NCBI RefSeq assembly: GCF_021440195.1
Contig: NZ_JAJTSZ010000006.1
Location: 310,001-374,000 of the forward strand
Reading direction: 5' to 3'
DNA length: 64,000 nucleotides
DNA from: Dyadobacter sp. CY356
GTDB lineage: Bacteria; Bacteroidota; Bacteroidia; Cytophagales; Spirosomataceae
Shown here: positions 36,465-46,351 of the stretch, in pieces
Position numbering within the stretch: position 1 is the first letter of the stretch
How the letters are laid out: each line of letters begins with the position of its first letter
The notes under the pieces: model-generated
The model's input: the letters and a program-made list of their open reading frames with translations, nothing else
Database searches by the model: none
What the model was told of the DNA's origin: nothing
Made by a program: the position numbers and the translations under genes

Positions 36465-37706
36465 CTATTCTTCCAAAAAGTCCAGATCACGTCCGTGTGT
36501 TTCCGGGATGGTAAGAATCGAATAAAAGCCTAAAATAAAACAAATTAATCCAACAAGTGCGCCAGAGTCTATAACAGAAAAAGAACCTTTAAAGGTTGCA
36601 AATAAGGTTGTCATCACCACCACCATTCCGCGCACCATGTTTGGAACCGTAGTCGCTGCGGTTGCTCTCAGGTTTGTACCAAATTGCTCTGCTCCGATGG
36701 TCACAAACATGGCCCAGTATCCGATCCCAAATCCAAGTAATGTTGCAACGGTATATAAACTTGAAGCTGATTTTATTCCCGTGTATAAATAAATTCCACT
36801 GCATATTAACGTAAAAGACATCATAAAAAATACAGCCTTCTTCCGCGATTCGAGCCAGTGACTTAAAAACCCGCTTAAAAAATCACCAACCGAAAGCCCT
36901 ACATAACACCACATGATCGAAAGTCCGGGTTTAATCGGTTCTGAAATGCCTAATGCTTTTCCAAACTCATTACTGAAAGTGGCCAGGATTCCAATCACAA
37001 ACCAGGTCGGAAGTCCTATTCCGATACATTTCAGATATCTAATAAATCTGTCTTTATTTGTAAACAAAGCGAAGAAATTACCTTTTGTTATGTGTTTCTG
37101 ACTTTTGACACCTTCAAAAATACCCGATTCAAAAACCCCGATACGAAGCAGTAACAATGATATTCCCAGACCTCCACCAATGAAATAAGCATTGCGCCAC
37201 GCAAAAAACTCAACTGTAAAATAGCCGACAATCGCACCTAAAAGACCAATTCCTGCTACAAGGGAAGTACCAATGGCACGTAAATGTTTTGGCAAAATTT
37301 CTGAAACCAGGGTAATTCCGGCGCCAAGTTCACCCGCCAGCCCAACGCCAGCGACAAATCGAAGAATTTTATAAGTGGTTGGATCCTGAACAAATCCGCA
37401 GGCAATATTGGCAAGTGAATACGTAATGATTGAACCAAAAAGAACTGAAAGTCTGCCTTTTTTATCTCCCAAAATCCCCCAGAGAATTCCGCCTATAAGC
37501 AAACCTGTCATTTGCCAGTTCAAAATGCTGGCTCCGGTCAAAGAAATTTCTGTTTCCGAAAGACCAAGTGAGGCCAGACTTGGCAGGCGAACAATACCAA
37601 AAAGCAGCAAATCGTAAATGTCTACAAAATAGCCAAGCGCAGCTACAATAACGGGTGCACTGAAAAGATGTGAAAGGTTTGAACGTGGTGTTTCCAGAGT
37701 ATTCAT
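36465..37706 (-). CDS. MFS transporter
   Basis: A 413-residue major-facilitator protein with about 12 hydrophobic spans. The motif-A loop GILGDKKGRLSVL lies between spans 2 and 3, and AGVGLAGELGAGITLVSE is typical of the sugar/metabolite:H+ symporter branches. The C-terminus carries IPETHGRDLDFLEE, a PETxG-like sugar-porter signature. It is first in the MFS/subunit 3/GMC operon, so it may move the dehydrogenase's substrate or its keto-sugar product. The substrate is unknown. Confidence 0.88.
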   Translation of the reverse strand: MNTLETPRSNLSHLFSAPVIVAALGYFVDIYDLLLFGIVRLPSLASLGLSETEISLTGASILNWQMTGLLIGGILWGILGDKKGRLSVLFGSIITYSLANIACGFVQDPTTYKILRFVAGVGLAGELGAGITLVSEILPKHLRAIGTSLVAGIGLLGAIVGYFTVEFFAWRNAYFIGGGLGISLLLLRIGVFESGIFEGVKSQKHITKGNFFALFTNKDRFIRYLKCIGIGLPTWFVIGILATFSNEFGKALGISEPIKPGLSIMWCYVGLSVGDFLSGFLSHWLESRKKAVFFMMSFTLICSGIYLYTGIKSASSLYTVATLLGFGIGYWAMFVTIGAEQFGTNLRATAATTVPNMVRGMVVVMTTLFATFKGSFSVIDSGALVGLICFILGFYSILTIPETHGRDLDFLEE

Positions 37707-37751
37707 TCTGTAAATAAAAATTTTTCAGGATTTTATGCAATATTATATAAA

Positions 37752-37775
37752 ATAGCCGGACTATTATCCGGCTAT
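37752..37775 (-). terminator. Terminator after the FAD oxidoreductase operon
   Basis: A 9-bp stem (atagccgga / tccggctat) followed on the minus strand by ttttatataat. It separates the susCD-oxidoreductase operon from the MFS operon. Confidence 0.7.
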
Positions 37776-37837
37776 TAGCACTATAATTGATATAAAGTTA
37801 TCTTAGAATCAGCTTCTGATAAATAAGCATTATAAGC

Positions 37838-39490
37838 TTACAGTTCCAGACGTTGTTTATCTTTTAAAAGCTGCTCTTTCAATTTGGTATAATCCACTTC
37901 CTGAACTGAAACGTTTCTGTCGATGGCCTGAATGGCAGCACTGGCAGCACTTTGTCCCAGTATCATAAAAACAGGCTCCATTCTGATCGATCCATAGGCA
38001 ATATGAGAGCTGGATACGCAAACAGGAACCAGTAAATTAAGACAATCTTCTTTCTTTGGGGTGATCGAGCCATAGGAAATGCTGTATGGGCTTTTGGTAT
38101 GCACACCAATATCACCTTCGTTTTGAACAAAACCATCTTCTTTTATATAACGCTGCGCATTGTGAGAATCCAAAGAGTATGAACCCATACCAATAGATTC
38201 TGAAACTGCTTTTTTGACCAGGGTTTCATTTTCCGTCATCACGCTCTGGCCTATCATTCGTCGGGCTTCACGTACATAAATCTGATGTGGCCAGCCGCCG
38301 TTATCCTTAAATTCATCCTTCGGCAAGCCCCAGTTATTCATTTCTTTGCGCACATCAGCCGGAACTTTGGGATCGTTTGAAAGATAATACATCAAACCTT
38401 TTTGATACAGTTCGTGCTCTTTGATAATCGCCTTTCTACGTTCATAAGTCGCTTCCGGATAATCATAATTCATACCGATAAAGTCGGTGCTGAACGGACC
38501 GTGATTGTTGGTATCCGTTTTTTTATTTGGAATCGGGTCAAACTTGTCAAAAGTTTCTGTCCAGCCAGCTTTGTAAATTCTTGCCAGCAATTCATATTTG
38601 GAAGCATCATATCCCGCAGGTTTTGGAAATGGAATACGATTTTCAGAATTTGCCGATAAACACATCCGGAAGCAATAAGCCTGAATTTTATTATCGCCTT
38701 CTCCCTTTTTACCAATTTTTTCAGCTGAAACGTAAGGTAGCAATCCACTTTTCGGGTCACCTTCAATTTTATACGGACTTATATTTTTTTGAAAATAATG
38801 ATTGTGCTGAAAAACTTCCGGCTGGATTCCATTCCATTCTTCATTATAAACGCTATTGGCTTCACGGCCAACATGATATTTCACACCGGCGGCAGCCATA
38901 AGGTCACCCTCATACGTTGCATCGATAAACATTTTTCCGGTAAATGTTTTTCCTGAAAGGGTTTTAATAGAAACGATTTTTCCTTCCTTTTTTATTACCC
39001 CTTTCGCACGGTCAAGCCATTCGTCTCTATAAATTTTGATATTATTTTCTTTTACAAAATCTTCAAAAATCTTTTCAGCGACATGCGGTTCGAAGATCCA
39101 CATGGTTCTGTCCGTTCCGTCCATGGCTGGTGTTCCCTGGCCCTTATTGCCATATTCCTCCTTTTTCTGCCACTTCCATCCTTCCGGTTTATCATATTCC
39201 ATAAAAACCCGGTGGTAAAATTCTCTCGATAACCCGCCGATCACGGATTTATTGCCAGTATCAGTAAAACCCAGTCCTCCCGCAGAAAGGCCACCTAAAT
39301 GTTTGTCGGGAGAAACTACAAGTACCGTTTTTCCTTGTTTTACAACCTGAACAGCCGCCGTAATAGCGCCCGAAGTTCCACCGTAAATAATTACATCTGC
39401 ATTATAAGAATCTTTCGCTTTTTGTGCTGAACAGATTGAAAAAGAAAATGCGAGTATGGCAACTATGGTTAATCTCAAAATTTGTCTCAT
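37838..39490 (-). CDS. FAD-dependent oxidoreductase, exported (locus 2, second copy)
   Basis: A 550-residue flavoprotein of the FAD_oxidored (PF12831-like) group with a signal peptide (residues ~1-22, ending ICSAQK). The FAD strand is DVIIYGGTSGAITAAVQVVK, followed by HLGGLSAGGLGFTDTGN. Further shared blocks are FIDATYEGDLMAAAGVKYH, FSTDFIGMNYDYPEA, EARRMIGQSVMT and HIAYGSIRMEPVFMILGQSA. These blocks recur in the gene 23 bases upstream, so the two are tandem paralogues. Such enzymes are frequent in SusCD loci, but their substrates are mostly undetermined. It is the last gene before a terminator. Confidence 0.88.
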   Translation of the reverse strand: MRQILRLTIVAILAFSFSICSAQKAKDSYNADVIIYGGTSGAITAAVQVVKQGKTVLVVSPDKHLGGLSAGGLGFTDTGNKSVIGGLSREFYHRVFMEYDKPEGWKWQKKEEYGNKGQGTPAMDGTDRTMWIFEPHVAEKIFEDFVKENNIKIYRDEWLDRAKGVIKKEGKIVSIKTLSGKTFTGKMFIDATYEGDLMAAAGVKYHVGREANSVYNEEWNGIQPEVFQHNHYFQKNISPYKIEGDPKSGLLPYVSAEKIGKKGEGDNKIQAYCFRMCLSANSENRIPFPKPAGYDASKYELLARIYKAGWTETFDKFDPIPNKKTDTNNHGPFSTDFIGMNYDYPEATYERRKAIIKEHELYQKGLMYYLSNDPKVPADVRKEMNNWGLPKDEFKDNGGWPHQIYVREARRMIGQSVMTENETLVKKAVSESIGMGSYSLDSHNAQRYIKEDGFVQNEGDIGVHTKSPYSISYGSITPKKEDCLNLLVPVCVSSSHIAYGSIRMEPVFMILGQSAASAAIQAIDRNVSVQEVDYTKLKEQLLKDKQRLEL

Positions 39491-39513
39491 TACTTATTGG
39501 GGTTAGGTTTTAA

Positions 39514-41532
39514 TTATTTGAAATTTGGAACAAACAAAACGGCATCGGCTACCAAAGCACCGTCAGCGCCTTTTGAAGCAATCTTAACATTAGCAGTGTT
39601 TCCTTTTGGAAGATTAAATTTGCCGACGTGAAACCATTCTCCGGAAGTTTGCCCTTCCACTACGATGTCAGATTCTCTAACGATAATGTCTTTTGCTGAC
39701 TTACCATCAGAAATTGTAAGAGCCATTTCTTGCGCCAGTTTGGGTATTTTCGGAAAATAAGCGTAGATGTTATACTCACCGCTTTTATCAATGCTTGGCG
39801 TAAAAGTTACCGATCTTGAAGATTTGTTATTGGCATTGGCTACAATAAATGAAGGACCGTAACCGCCCTTTTTCTGAATGGTCCAATCACCTTCTGTTTT
39901 CACGTGGCTTTCATCATCATTGTCAACCAGAATTTCTGAAGGCGCATGATTTGCAAGCGGATTGGTTTTCAACTGTTGCTGTAATTTTACCACATCAATT
40001 TTTTGAACGGACGTTTTTGCGTCAATCGCCATTACGGCAGCTGCGGCGGAAGATTGTGCAAGCACCATAAATACAGGTTCCATCCGGATAGATCCATAGG
40101 CGATATGTGTTGCTGAAAGACATACCGGAACTAACAAATTGCTGCATTCAGATTCTTTTGGGATCAGACAATTATACGAAATCGGATAAGGACCGAAGCC
40201 GCCTTGTTCCACATTTCCTTCATTTTTGACCATTCCATTGACAACAATACGCTGACAATTGTGAGAATCCATTGTGTAGGCGGCCATACCTACGCCATCT
40301 TTTACTATTTCCTTTCCTTCACAATTTGCCTGCGTCATCACATAATTCCCGATCATTCGACGTGCCTCACGGATATACAATTGTGGCGACCAGTTTCCCG
40401 AATCCGTGTACTCATCTTTCGGATATCCCCATTTTAACATTTCCTCACGGATTGATGTGGAAACACGTTCATCATGACCAAAAAAGTAAAGCAAACTTTT
40501 GGTATAAGCTTCGTGACTATCGATTATTTTCTTTCTCGTTTTGTAATCGGCATCCGGATAATCATAATCCATGCCAATCATGTCGGTAGAAAAACCACCA
40601 CGATTGTTAATATCTGTTTTGTTATTTGGCATTTTACTCCAGATAAAATAATCTCCCAGTTTTGTCTTGTTGGGTTGCTTTTGCATTAATCTTACCAAAA
40701 GATCAAATTGGGAAGGATCATAATTTTCAGGTCTGGAAACTGGAATGCTGTTTTTCGGATCAGAGGTAAGGCAGATACGGTAGTTATAGGCCTGCACCTT
40801 ATTATCTCCACTCCCGTTGGGTTCAAGTTTACCAGAATCGATTCCCCATAACAAACCACTTTCGGGTTTTCCGGGAATTTTATAAGGATCAACGCGATAC
40901 GGCAACTGGTGACCGTCCTGCAACTGAACGCCATTTATGGTTTCCTTGTAATCTGCATTTGCTTCTCTTCCAACTTTGTAAGACACGCCGCTTTTTGCCA
41001 TCAGATCACCTTCATAAGTACAATCGATAAACATTTTGGCTGAAATAACTTCTTCGGTTTTCTGTTCCGGGTTATCACTTTTTTCCAAAACGATGGACTG
41101 GATCATCTTTCCGGTTTTATTGACTTTCGTGATCCTGTGTTGATAGACAACTTTAATCCCGGCTTCGTCCAGATATTGCTGAAGATACTTTTTGGCCACG
41201 TGCGGCTCAAAAATCCATTGTTCAAATTTCCCATAATGGGCACCGATCCGGCGATAAAAATCTCTCGACAAACCTGTTATGGCATATTTATTCCCGATAT
41301 CCGTATAACCAAGTCCGCCTGTTGTCATGCCTCCCAGATGGTTTCCGGGTTCAATGAGGATGACAGATTTACCCATTTTTTTGGCAGTATAAGCTGCAAT
41401 GACACCAGCCGAAGTGGCTCCGTAAATACAGATATCGGCCTGTTGCGGGGCTTCAGTCTTAAACTGAAACCCCGACAAAACAAAGGCGATGATACAGGCA
41501 AGATGCGCCGGTTTTATCTTCATTCTCATCAA
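39514..41532 (-). CDS. FAD-dependent oxidoreductase with C-terminal golvesin/xanthan-lyase-like domain (locus 2)
   Basis: A 672-residue exported flavoprotein. The signal peptide covers residues ~1-28; the FAD strand is DICIYGATSAGVIAAYTAKK, then HLGGMTTGGLGYTDIGN. Catalytic-domain blocks match the downstream paralogue (TYEGDLMAKSGVSYKVG, FSTDMIGMDYDYPDADY, YIREARRMIGNYVMT). Unlike that copy, it carries about 125 extra C-terminal residues forming a beta-sandwich (EGDWTIQKKGGYGPSFI, VTFTPSIDKSGEYNIYAYFP, GADGALVADAVLFVP) like the domain seen at the ends of xanthan lyases and golvesin. That domain probably binds carbohydrate. It lies 29 bases after susD. Confidence 0.87.
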   Translation of the reverse strand: MMRMKIKPAHLACIIAFVLSGFQFKTEAPQQADICIYGATSAGVIAAYTAKKMGKSVILIEPGNHLGGMTTGGLGYTDIGNKYAITGLSRDFYRRIGAHYGKFEQWIFEPHVAKKYLQQYLDEAGIKVVYQHRITKVNKTGKMIQSIVLEKSDNPEQKTEEVISAKMFIDCTYEGDLMAKSGVSYKVGREANADYKETINGVQLQDGHQLPYRVDPYKIPGKPESGLLWGIDSGKLEPNGSGDNKVQAYNYRICLTSDPKNSIPVSRPENYDPSQFDLLVRLMQKQPNKTKLGDYFIWSKMPNNKTDINNRGGFSTDMIGMDYDYPDADYKTRKKIIDSHEAYTKSLLYFFGHDERVSTSIREEMLKWGYPKDEYTDSGNWSPQLYIREARRMIGNYVMTQANCEGKEIVKDGVGMAAYTMDSHNCQRIVVNGMVKNEGNVEQGGFGPYPISYNCLIPKESECSNLLVPVCLSATHIAYGSIRMEPVFMVLAQSSAAAAVMAIDAKTSVQKIDVVKLQQQLKTNPLANHAPSEILVDNDDESHVKTEGDWTIQKKGGYGPSFIVANANNKSSRSVTFTPSIDKSGEYNIYAYFPKIPKLAQEMALTISDGKSAKDIIVRESDIVVEGQTSGEWFHVGKFNLPKGNTANVKIASKGADGALVADAVLFVPNFK

Positions 41533-41561
41533 TATAAAATTAAGAAAGATAGTATTAAAGC

Positions 41562-42998
41562 TTAATAGCCTGGATTCTGATCCGCTGCCGTAAGTGCTTT
41601 GTTATATAAAAGCTCAGAATTCGGGATTGGCCAAAGCATGTGTTTGTCGGCCACCACAATATTTTTAACTTCCAAAATCCGTTGTTTGGCTATACCAAGC
41701 CTTTTCAGGTCAAGCCAGCGTTTTCCTTCATACATGGTTTCATAACCGCGCTCCTGCACGACCTTGTCAATGAAGCTGGTTAGTGTAAAATCTGCCAGTT
41801 TGAAGTCTACCGGGGAGGCGGCTTCTGCCGGATATCCGTACGCCCGGCGATGTACCTTATTCAGACTTTCCAAAGCTGCGGCCGTGGGAGCAGTATTGGC
41901 ACGGGCATCAGTTTCCGCATGAAATAAAAGGAGATCAGCGTAACGATACCATGGATAATCATTACCACCGCCGTTGGTAGCATTTGGATCACGGAATTTC
42001 CTGTACAAACAGGAATTTGGTCCCAAACCAATATCTACATTGTAAAGAATATGTGTTTTTCTAAGATCCTTAATATCCCATTTCTTGATGACAGAATTGG
42101 ATACAGAATCTGTATATTGTGCATATACACCACCAGGACCGTAATAATTATAAGCACTGGTTTTCCGGTGTGCATAAGCTACCAGACCAAATCCCTGCTG
42201 ACGGTTGTATTTAAAGTAGAATATTTCCTCTGGCGTATTGACAACTTCCGGGCCATAGATTTTCTGAAAGTCCTCAGACACTGTAACTGGCACAAGCGAA
42301 TATTTACCGGAATCTATAACTTCTTTCGCTTTTGTGCTAGAAGATTTCCAATCTTCCTTGTACATATAAATTTCAGAAAGCAACGTTTTAGCTGCCCATT
42401 TGGACGGTCTTCCGATAGCGGCCGGAACATCGGGAAGTCCTTTTTCAGCTTCCAGGGCATCACTTAATATCAGATCATAAACCTCCGCAACACTTGATCT
42501 TTTCAGGTCGGCGATGGTCATATTTGCCTCTGTGCGTATGGGCACACCAGACCAGTTGCGCACTAAGGCAAAATAAATCAACGAACGTAGATATTTGGCT
42601 TCGGCGATGTATTTGGTTTTATCGGCATCTGAAATATTGGTGCCATTCGGCGCATTGGCTATAACCAGATTGGCATTCCGGATCGACTGATAAAAGTTGT
42701 CCCAGATCACGCCTACCCTGTTAATGTTGGTATTGTCCAAACCCTGATACAGACTCACGGGAGTCTGGCTGCCACGGGAATTGCCATAATCTGCCAGACC
42801 TTCCAGCTGAGACGGATAGTTGATAGACAATCCATTATCTTGGCGCATTGGCCAATAGATGGCATTTACGGCAGCCTCAACTTCGGCAGCTGTATTGTAA
42901 AAATTTTCTGACGCCAGCGATTTTGGTTTTTCAACCAGAGAGTCGGTGCAGGAAGCCAGGAAAAGTGCTGAAAATATATAAATCAGTAACTTATTCAT
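41562..42998 (-). CDS. RagB/SusD family lipoprotein (locus 2)
   Basis: A 478-residue surface lipoprotein. The lipobox is ALFLASC near residue 17, followed by TDSLVEKPKSLASENFYNTA. SusD landmarks are YIAEAKYLRSLIYFALVRNW, YRYADLLLFHAETDAR, YETMYEGKRWLDLKRLG and LWPIPNSELLYN. It is 26 bases downstream of its SusC partner and 29 bases upstream of the oxidoreductase genes, so all four are probably one operon. Confidence 0.93.
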   Translation of the reverse strand: MNKLLIYIFSALFLASCTDSLVEKPKSLASENFYNTAAEVEAAVNAIYWPMRQDNGLSINYPSQLEGLADYGNSRGSQTPVSLYQGLDNTNINRVGVIWDNFYQSIRNANLVIANAPNGTNISDADKTKYIAEAKYLRSLIYFALVRNWSGVPIRTEANMTIADLKRSSVAEVYDLILSDALEAEKGLPDVPAAIGRPSKWAAKTLLSEIYMYKEDWKSSSTKAKEVIDSGKYSLVPVTVSEDFQKIYGPEVVNTPEEIFYFKYNRQQGFGLVAYAHRKTSAYNYYGPGGVYAQYTDSVSNSVIKKWDIKDLRKTHILYNVDIGLGPNSCLYRKFRDPNATNGGGNDYPWYRYADLLLFHAETDARANTAPTAAALESLNKVHRRAYGYPAEAASPVDFKLADFTLTSFIDKVVQERGYETMYEGKRWLDLKRLGIAKQRILEVKNIVVADKHMLWPIPNSELLYNKALTAADQNPGY

Positions 42999-43024
42999 AT
43001 CAATATTTTTTGCTTGTAAAAAAA

Positions 43025-46000
43025 TTAAAACCCAACTCTGATCCCAACTGTGGTTGTTTTGGCAACCGGATAGACATAATGGTCAATCCCCAGCAAAATC
43101 GAATTATTACCACCGTATGAATTGATTTCAGGATCGTACCATGAATATTTCGTGATCGTAAAAAGATTCTGGGCACTGACATAGATCTGCGCGTGCGTCA
43201 TCCATTTAATGTTTAGTTTCGACACCGGAACATTATAGCTCAGCTGAATATTTTTAAATCTCAAAAACGATCCGTTTTCTATAAACCGATCTGAAACCTG
43301 TGGCTGGGAAGAGGTTTTGATGACCGGATATTTTGCATTGGTATTGGTCGGCGTCCAGTGATTTTCAAAAACTTCCTTCGGCATATTCAGGGCTTGTCCA
43401 TAATCATTGGTCTGATTTACGGCGCTCAGGTTAAAAATATCGTTTCCCTGACTACCCTGAACAAAAACCGCGAGATCGAAATTTTTGTAGCTCATGCTAG
43501 AACTTAATCCATAAGTAAATTTCGGATTTGGATTTCCGATGATCTTTTTATCACCCGCATCGCGGACGCCGTTGTTATTGAAATCTTCATAAACAACCAT
43601 CCCTTTTTCATCATATCCTTTTGAAACGTATCCATAAAAAGAACCCAGCGATTCTCCTTCACGCAGAATGTTGATGTTATCGTTCACCACGGAAATATTG
43701 ATCGCATCCCCAAGAATATCGTTTCCGCCATAAAGTTTGACAACCTTATTTTTGTTGAAAGAAATATTGCCAGCCAGATCCCACTTAAAATCTCCTTCAA
43801 AAACTTTTGCATTGGCGGAGAATTCAAAACCTTTGTTTTGTATTTTACCAATATTCTGGATGGTATATGCATAACCGAGTGAAGATGGTAATTGAACGTT
43901 GTTCAACAGATCTCTTGTGTTTTTAACATAATAATCCGCGGTAAAACTGAAACGGTTATTTAAGATACTAAAATCAATTCCCGCATCGGTTTGTGCCGTT
44001 GTCTCCCATTTTAAAGGGCCTGCAAGTCTTGAAGTTGGAGAATAAGCAGTGGTCAACGCGTCACCAAAAACGACCTGATTTGAAGCAAGCTGATTTAAAG
44101 TCTGGTATGGATTGATGGCAGTATTACCAGTTTCGCCATATCCTGCCCGTATTTTAAGATCGGAGATAAAAGGTATTTTTTTAATAAAATCTTCTTCTGC
44201 CAATCTCCATGCAAGTGCTGCCGATGGAAAATATCCCCATTTCTGGCCTTCACTATAACGGGATGATCCGTCAGCACGGAAACTTATGGTAGCTAAAATT
44301 CTATTGTTAAACGTATAATTAACCCGCGCCAGATAAGACATCAAACTCCACTTTTCATATTTTGACACAGGAATTCCCTGTGTAGATGCCGCACCGATGT
44401 CATAACTTTCCTGGGTATTACTGATAAAACCACTCCCGGTCGTATTAAATGCCGTAGATGTATAATCCTGGTAAGTAAAACCGGCAACCGCTGAAATACT
44501 GTGTTTGCCAAATTCTTTACGATAACTGGCCGTATTTTCAGTCAAAAGACTGCTTACACGCGTTGTATTTATAAGCGCGCTTCCCTTTGAATTCACAAAC
44601 CTGTTCGTCGTATAGCCATTTTCCCGGTCGTCTGTACTTTCGATACCACCCAGCGTTTTAAGTATTAAACCAGGAACCGGCTCAAAAGTTACGGCAGCGT
44701 TGGCCAGCACTTTGTTTGACTGGATATGGTTCGTCTGCTCATTAATGTAATTCAGCGGATTAACAATGGCGTTCGATCCCCAGGAATAGGTTTCACCAAG
44801 ATTTGATAGTGTCCCATCCGCTTTATAAGGTGTTACGGTAGGATAACCAGACAATATAGCAGAAAATAACGAACCTCCACGGTTACCTTTTTCCGAATTT
44901 TTTCTATCCGAATCAATACGGCTTAATACTGAATTCACATCGAGTTTAAACTTTTTGCCCAGGTCAGAATTGATATTAAACCGAAGAGAATTCCGTTTGT
45001 AATTGCTTCCAACAACAATACCATCCTGATTGAAATTACTTCCCGAGACCGAAAATCTCGTTTTTTCACTGCCACCATTTACCGATATCGAATGATTTTG
45101 AATGGGTGCAGATTGAAAGATCTGATCCTGCCAGTCGGTTCCTTTTCCAAAACCTGCTATCTGATCCTGGGTAAAATGTGCGGCCAATCCATCATTTGCT
45201 GCCTGTTCGTTATAAAACTGGGCATATTGCGTTGCATCCATCAGATCAAGTTTCTTTCTGATTTTCTGAACACCATAATAGCCATCATACTCAACATTGA
45301 TCCGGCCTGTTTTACCTCTTTTTGTAGTGATCAAAACAACACCGTTTGCTCCTCTTGAACCATAAATGGCAGTGGCGGAGGCATCTTTCAAAACTTCAAT
45401 GGATTCAATATCAGCATTGTTAAGCAAAGTCGGATTTCCGGAATATGGGAAACCATCCACCACATAAAGTGGCTCGTTACTTCCCTGAATAGAATTGGTA
45501 CCGCGCACACGAACACTGATAGCACTTCCGGGAGCACCCGTATTTTGAGAAACATAAACCCCCGCCGCTCTACCTGCCAAAGACTGCACCATAGAAGTTG
45601 CGGGATAAGCATTAATTTCTCCGGATTTAATGGAGGCAACCGAACCGGTCAAGTCACTTTTCTTAACCTGTCCGTATCCAATCACAACGATTTCCTGTAA
45701 GGATTTATCTTCCAAAGCCATACTGATCGTCAGGGTAGCTTGCCCGCCCAAAACGATTTCCTGCGTTTTAAAACCTACAAAACTAAAAACAAGAACTGCC
45801 TTTGAAGCGATTTCGTCTCCAACTTCCAGTTGAAATCCACCATCAATATCTGTTGTGGTTCCGGTTTGTGTTCCTTTCAAAACTACACTTACGCCGGGCA
45901 GCCCCAAACCTGCCTCATCCAATACTTTTCCCGAAACATTCTTTTTCGGTGCATTACTTTTTGAAGGCAGCTGTGGTTCAGGTAAATTTTCCATTCTTTT

Positions 46001-46351
46001 CAGAATTATAATTTTACCGGACAATTCATATTGCAGGCCCAGCGGAGTTAAAATATCGTCGAGCACTTCATACAAAGGTTTATTCTGTGCAGTGACGTTC
46101 ACCTTTCTGCCGGATTGTATCAGCTTTGAGCTAAATACAAACCGCACATCCACTTGTTTTTCAACCTGATTAAGGACTTTTTTTACTTCACTTCCATTTG
46201 CATTAATGGAAATTTTCTGGCTTAGCAAAGTCTGGCCGTAGCTGGAATGTGCGTAGCCAGAGCCGATAAACAGTAATGCCAGGATAAATTGTGTAGCCGT
46301 TATTCGCATAGTCCAAAGTAATACCTGATGGTATTGTACTGGTTTTTTCAT
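43025..46351 (-). CDS. SusC/RagA-type TonB-linked outer membrane protein (locus 2)
   Basis: A 1108-residue TonB-dependent channel. A signal peptide ends near SGYAHSSYGQ. An STN domain (KISINANGSEVKKVLNQVEK) allows signalling to FecR. A CarboxypepD_reg-like domain (VSGKVLDEAGLGLPGVSVVL) follows, then LQEIVVIGYG, the plug (SLAGRAAGV, RGTNSIQGSNEPLYVVDG, VLKDASATAIYGSRGANGV) and the beta-barrel ending TTVGIRVGF. The 212-base leader between fecR and this gene contains a plus-strand terminator and promoter-like element, suggesting antisense control. Confidence 0.95.
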   Translation of the reverse strand: MKKPVQYHQVLLWTMRITATQFILALLFIGSGYAHSSYGQTLLSQKISINANGSEVKKVLNQVEKQVDVRFVFSSKLIQSGRKVNVTAQNKPLYEVLDDILTPLGLQYELSGKIIILKRMENLPEPQLPSKSNAPKKNVSGKVLDEAGLGLPGVSVVLKGTQTGTTTDIDGGFQLEVGDEIASKAVLVFSFVGFKTQEIVLGGQATLTISMALEDKSLQEIVVIGYGQVKKSDLTGSVASIKSGEINAYPATSMVQSLAGRAAGVYVSQNTGAPGSAISVRVRGTNSIQGSNEPLYVVDGFPYSGNPTLLNNADIESIEVLKDASATAIYGSRGANGVVLITTKRGKTGRINVEYDGYYGVQKIRKKLDLMDATQYAQFYNEQAANDGLAAHFTQDQIAGFGKGTDWQDQIFQSAPIQNHSISVNGGSEKTRFSVSGSNFNQDGIVVGSNYKRNSLRFNINSDLGKKFKLDVNSVLSRIDSDRKNSEKGNRGGSLFSAILSGYPTVTPYKADGTLSNLGETYSWGSNAIVNPLNYINEQTNHIQSNKVLANAAVTFEPVPGLILKTLGGIESTDDRENGYTTNRFVNSKGSALINTTRVSSLLTENTASYRKEFGKHSISAVAGFTYQDYTSTAFNTTGSGFISNTQESYDIGAASTQGIPVSKYEKWSLMSYLARVNYTFNNRILATISFRADGSSRYSEGQKWGYFPSAALAWRLAEEDFIKKIPFISDLKIRAGYGETGNTAINPYQTLNQLASNQVVFGDALTTAYSPTSRLAGPLKWETTAQTDAGIDFSILNNRFSFTADYYVKNTRDLLNNVQLPSSLGYAYTIQNIGKIQNKGFEFSANAKVFEGDFKWDLAGNISFNKNKVVKLYGGNDILGDAINISVVNDNINILREGESLGSFYGYVSKGYDEKGMVVYEDFNNNGVRDAGDKKIIGNPNPKFTYGLSSSMSYKNFDLAVFVQGSQGNDIFNLSAVNQTNDYGQALNMPKEVFENHWTPTNTNAKYPVIKTSSQPQVSDRFIENGSFLRFKNIQLSYNVPVSKLNIKWMTHAQIYVSAQNLFTITKYSWYDPEINSYGGNNSILLGIDHYVYPVAKTTTVGIRVGF

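Noticed and set aside
42051-42467. 138-codon plus-strand ORF
   Set aside because: Shadow frame antisense to the SusD-like gene, whose family motifs are unambiguous.
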